This document shows, piece after piece, positions 61,226 to 64,000 of a stretch of 64,000 nt of DNA. The stretch's first letter is position 1, and every line of letters begins with the position of its first letter. The position numbers were made by a program, and so were the translations under genes. Source of the stretch: Chloroflexota bacterium (GTDB lineage: Bacteria; Chloroflexota; Anaerolineae; 4572-78; J111); contig BOKF01000025.1 of assembly GCA_016860845.1 (NCBI GenBank), forward strand, positions 1-64,000. The letters run 5' to 3'. The notes under the pieces are model-generated. The model did no database searches, was not told where the DNA came from, and was given only the letters and a program-made list of their open reading frames with translations.

Positions 61226-61849
61226 TTATCCGGCCAAGCTGGTCACGCCCAGCCATAGTTGATACACCCCAAAGACCAGCAAAGCCAGCGCCGATACAAG
61301 CCGCAGATTGTGGTTCACTTTGGGGCCAAATTGGCTGGCCGTAGCAAACAAAATGATAAAGACCACAAAGCCGCCGATGAGTGCGCCGTAAAAGCCAAGC
61401 ATAAAACTCAAGCCCATGATGGGCGATTGGCGCCAGCCTTCCAGCACCACCGGGCCAGCAATGACACTCCAAAAAAGGTAGGGGCCGGGGCTTAAAAAGT
61501 TCATCAGCACAGCTTTGAAGAAACCTGGGCGGCTGGCCTCCGTTGAAATCTGCGGCATAAGATGAGCAGTTTTCAAGCTGGCCAGGGTTCCTTTAGCCAG
61601 GTATAACACAAAAAGTCCCCCGGCTATTTGCAGAATACTCAAGAACCAGGCCGGGGTTTGGGTTAGCACCAGCAAAACCAGGAATATGATAGGGCCATCA
61701 CTCACCAGAGGAGCTAATGTGGACGGGAGGGTTCGCTTCCAGCCATTTTTTAACGTTTGAAGCAACAAAAACGCCTGAAACGGTCCAGGGGTGGCCGTGG
61801 CCGACAAGCCCAGGGTCAAGCCCTGGAGAAAATATAAGATCAAGAGCAA
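61226..61849 (-). CDS. LysE/RhtB-family exporter
   Basis: 207 residues with six membrane segments. The family motif at the N terminus is LGLSATATPGPFQAFLLLQTLKNGWKRTL (position 12 onward), followed by the conserved Asp in APLVSDGPIIFLV and the later NFLSPGPYLFWSVIAGP. The LysE superfamily exports amino acids or related small molecules. The ATG at 61849 has no strong ribosome site. Downstream are the VOC genes on the same strand after a 129-bp gap. Confidence 0.87.
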   Translation of the reverse strand: MLLILYFLQGLTLGLSATATPGPFQAFLLLQTLKNGWKRTLPSTLAPLVSDGPIIFLVLLVLTQTPAWFLSILQIAGGLFVLYLAKGTLASLKTAHLMPQISTEASRPGFFKAVLMNFLSPGPYLFWSVIAGPVVLEGWRQSPIMGLSFMLGFYGALIGGFVVFIILFATASQFGPKVNHNLRLVSALALLVFGVYQLWLGVTSLAG

Positions 61850-61991
61850 TCCTCAGCGGCAAAAGTAGTGGCTGGATTATAACACAGCTAGCCCGCAGAC
61901 CAAGTTTAGAGCGTTTAACCCTGATGGGAGGACCAATTTCAAGTAATTGGTAATTGAAACACAGGGTAACTAAACATAAGGCTTTAAAAAC

Positions 61992-62035
61992 CCCCAGAAA
62001 TTGGGGTGTTGCAAATCCAATTATTGGTGTATGCT
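61992..62035 (+). promoter_or_regulatory. Promoter module with CCCC-AGAAAT-TGGGGTGTT box
   Basis: CCCCAGAAATTGGGGTGTT (61992-62010) lies 19 bp before TATGCT (62030-62035). It resembles the module at 54888-54930: same GGGGTGTT, similar gap, and a loop that is the inverse complement (AGAAAT against ATTTCT). A pyrimidine-rich stretch follows. Confidence 0.4.
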
Positions 62036-62040
62036 AAAGG

Positions 62041-62122
62041 CACAATAGTTTCCTCCCTCCTTCTCATCGGTCTTCTCCTTAACCCCACCCCCGGTTGATA
62101 ATATCAACCGGGGGCACTTCTT
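62041..62122 (+). ncRNA. Candidate small RNA ending at an intrinsic terminator
   Basis: About 80 bases between the -10-like TATGCT and the terminator at 62088-62122 include no open frame. The leader has UCCUCCCUCC, complementary to Shine-Dalgarno sequences. No family is recognised. It lies in the 488-bp spacer between LysE (minus) and the SRPBCC gene, which otherwise shows no gene. Confidence 0.25.
62088..62122 (+). terminator. Intrinsic terminator without an upstream protein gene
   Basis: CCCCCGGTTGAT (62088-62099), AAT loop, ATCAACCGGGGG (62103-62114), then CACTTCTTTTT. A strong 12-bp stem on the plus strand; the nearest upstream plus-strand gene ends more than 2.6 kb away. Confidence 0.75.
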
Positions 62123-62337
62123 TTTACTGACCTTATGAAATCCAAACATTTTTCATCATAACAGCGCAATCAGATTGAAGGGCAAATCTATTTCGAAAAA
62201 TGTCTTGACAAATGATGCGACATAGCCGTATATTTAATGGGGGTAAGTTTACGGGTTGGGCTGTTCTCCCGACTCAAGTTTTGGGTATTCCTGACTCAAA
62301 AATTCAAATTTGTTCAAACATTGCCAGGAGGGTCCGT

Positions 62338-62790
62338 ATGTCTCGCGTAGAAGGTTCAACGGTGATTGGGGTTTCGCCCGAGGTTATCCAATCAGCGCTC
62401 GAAGATGTTGAACAGGCTCCGGCATGGACGCCGAGCTTGCAAGAAGTGTGGGATATTAAGGGGAAAGGGGCCGGTTGCAGTTATAAGTGGAAATTTAAGA
62501 TGGGGCCGGCCAGCTTTGAGGGCAGCACCGAGATCACTCAATCCAGCCCGCGCCGCTTTGTTATGCACACGCAGGGAGCCATTCCCAGCTCCTGGATCTG
62601 GACGATGACTGCGGTTGAAGGCGGTACAGAACTCAGAGTGACTATTGATTACACAATTCCCGGCTCAGGATGGGGAGGCGTTGGCAGCGCCTTAAGCGCC
62701 GCGGCCGATAAACTCGTAATCGAGAAGCAGAACAAAAAAGAGTTGACCGAGGCCCTGGCCGCTCTCAAAGCCCGGTTAGAAGGACGATAA
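62338..62790 (+). CDS. SRPBCC (START/Bet v1-like) protein
   Basis: 150 residues from the ATG at 62338, preceded by AGGAGG at the right distance. The 42 codons upstream are open but not family-like. The SRPBCC pattern is visible: a beta strand VEGSTVIGVSPEVIQSALEDV, AWTPSLQEVWDI, GPASFEGSTEITQSSPRRFVM, then WTMTAVEGGTELRVTIDYTIPG and a long C-terminal helix ending LKARL. The fold forms a hydrophobic cavity for lipids or aromatics. The substrate is unknown. A strong terminator lies upstream, so it uses its own promoter, which I could not place. Confidence 0.8.
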   Translation: MSRVEGSTVIGVSPEVIQSALEDVEQAPAWTPSLQEVWDIKGKGAGCSYKWKFKMGPASFEGSTEITQSSPRRFVMHTQGAIPSSWIWTMTAVEGGTELRVTIDYTIPGSGWGGVGSALSAAADKLVIEKQNKKELTEALAALKARLEGR

Positions 62791-62844
62791 GGCAAAACCT
62801 GCCAATGCCGACTCAATCCGGGTACAGGATGGACGCCTAAAAGT

Positions 62845-63999
62845 TTACCAAAGCCTGACCAGAAAAGATAACGTGTAAATAAGCAAACCCACCAGGCCGC
62901 CGATAAGCGTGCCGTTGATACGGATGAATTGAAGATCCCGCCCAACTTCGGTCTCGATTTTGTCGGTAATCATCTCAGGATTCCACTTGTTAATCGTGTG
63001 GGAGATCAGGCTTTCGACTTCATGGCCGTAAGTTTTGGTCAGATAGATGACCACCTCGCACAGCCAGTGGTCTATTTTGCCGTACAAAACCGGGTCGTTC
63101 TGCAAGACCTCACCGAATCTCAGCAGCATTTGCTGGACAGGCTGGCTAAACTCAAGGGGCGAGTTGTCGCTGCGATCAACGAGCGAAGCTTTGATGTCGC
63201 CCCAGAGGGAGGCCGAAAATTCCTGCACGACCGGCTGCTGCAACAGTTCCTCTTTAAGGGTGGTCTCGCGCTCCTGCAATTCTGACGATGTTTTCAGCCC
63301 CTCGATCAGGCGGCTGACAGCCGCTTCAAAATTACGATAAAGGGGGTGCTTGGGGTCGGCTTTTACTTCGGCTAAGGTCGTGTCCACCGAGTGGATAATG
63401 GTTTGGTAGATGCGGCGATCCACCCCCCAAACCGCAGCCCACCAGGGCAATTCCTCGTTGATCTTCTCCAAAATAACGGCTTTATTTTCCTTCAGGAACC
63501 CCGAGCCGAATTTAACCAGCTCCATCAGCAGTTCCTGCTGGCGGTTGCCCGCCGTCAAAAGGGATAGCAGATTTCCCAGCAAGGGGGCAAACTGGGTCGA
63601 GCGAATACGGGCAACCAACTGCTTTTCGATCAGGGACTGCACATCTTCGTCTCTCATTACCTGGATAGCGGCGACCGCCCCGGCGGCCAGTTGATCGGCC
63701 ACAAGGCGGCTGTTTTCCGGCTGCCCGAGCCACTCTACCGCCCGCCTGGTGAGTTCCATTGAACGCAGTTTGTCGGCAATGACCTCCTCGGTTAAGAAGT
63801 TTTGCCGGACAAAGCTGGCCAGTTTTTCGCCAATTTCACGTTTGCGCCGGGGAACAATCGCCGTATGGGGAATTTTCAGGCCCAACGGGTGGCGGAACAG
63901 GGCGGTCACAGCAAACCAGTCCGCAATCGCGCCGACCATCGCCGCTTCCGCCGTCGCCCGCACAAACCCCACCCAGGCATACCAGTCTTCAAAGATCAA
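62845..63999 (-). CDS. DUF445-family membrane protein (partial, runs off the window)
   Basis: 384 residues are visible. The 5' end is cut by the window edge, so the true start is unknown. DUF445 features are VGAIADWFAVTALFRHPLGLKIPHTAIVPRRKREIGEKL, FLTEEVIADKL and a long charged helical middle (about 100-330) that ends with a C-terminal membrane segment (TLIGGLVGLLIYTLSFLVRLW). Another hydrophobic segment would be expected before the visible start. The family is linked to the envelope, with no known activity. Confidence 0.85.
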   Translation of the reverse strand: MIFEDWYAWVGFVRATAEAAMVGAIADWFAVTALFRHPLGLKIPHTAIVPRRKREIGEKLASFVRQNFLTEEVIADKLRSMELTRRAVEWLGQPENSRLVADQLAAGAVAAIQVMRDEDVQSLIEKQLVARIRSTQFAPLLGNLLSLLTAGNRQQELLMELVKFGSGFLKENKAVILEKINEELPWWAAVWGVDRRIYQTIIHSVDTTLAEVKADPKHPLYRNFEAAVSRLIEGLKTSSELQERETTLKEELLQQPVVQEFSASLWGDIKASLVDRSDNSPLEFSQPVQQMLLRFGEVLQNDPVLYGKIDHWLCEVVIYLTKTYGHEVESLISHTINKWNPEMITDKIETEVGRDLQFIRINGTLIGGLVGLLIYTLSFLVRLW

Positions 64000-64000
64000 C

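Overview
The window is bacterial and most likely from Chloroflexota (Anaerolineae- or Caldilineae-like). The pointers are: effector-associated-domain (EAD) proteins and a STAND NTPase; secreted proteins with Thr/Pro-rich linkers and a YLPxI tail; a class III fructose-1,6-bisphosphatase; a Gram-positive-type SOS box at recA (this box type is established for Dehalococcoides); and many large exporters and permeases. The assignment is inference. No rRNA, tRNA or CRISPR array was recognised. Positions 1-170 hold nothing I can name.

Layout. 171-4228: SLC13-type transporter, the translation factor EttA and a single-domain response regulator. 4245-12302 (minus strand): a sugar operon in transcriptional order aldolase, solute-binding lipoprotein, two permeases and two tandem FGGY kinases, with LacI-type operators in front. 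12467-13730: recA with a consensus promoter, SOS boxes and a terminator. 14055-16325: a membrane protein with a degenerate GGDEF-like domain, a sugar-phosphate transferase and a beta-helix acyltransferase, probably for surface polysaccharide. 17208-23590: an AT-rich island with a STAND NTPase, a radical SAM protein, an HD phosphohydrolase and a full-length murA. It is followed directly by the GC-rich 3' third of what looks like the original murA. 24045-27284: metallo-beta-lactamase-fold protein, Ni/Co-type transporter and VTT-domain protein. 27485-32927: a three-gene cluster of an EAD adaptor, a double-FHA ABC exporter and a membrane-anchored subtilase. 33149-39277: SDR, isocitrate dehydrogenase, a YdjM-like protein, two small proteins, a Mg-chelatase-I-like AAA+ and a LysM amidase. 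39575-45814: a lone E2 acyltransferase, a molybdenum hydroxylase pair and an LLM oxidoreductase. 46154-48250: a pentapeptide-repeat gene and an ACT-domain gene framed by integron-like core sites. 48258 to the end: GNATs, secreted beta-helix protein, PAP2 phosphatase, transmembrane Ser/Thr kinase, Fbp, WYL regulator, VOC proteins, LysE exporter, SRPBCC and a partial DUF445 protein.

The most unusual points are five. (1) The murA displacement by an AT-rich island. (2) A molybdenum hydroxylase whose fused ferredoxin domain keeps its fold signatures but has lost all eight iron-sulfur cysteines. (3) Three proteins sharing EAD-type adaptor modules, one of them beside an FHA-ABC exporter and a protease. 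(4) Four copies of the 10-mer GTTGGGCGGC in a cassette-like pattern, including one good attC-like site. (5) A family of intergenic inverted repeats, each built from a different short degenerate word. These sit beside a 130-bp element with terminal inverted repeats present in two copies.
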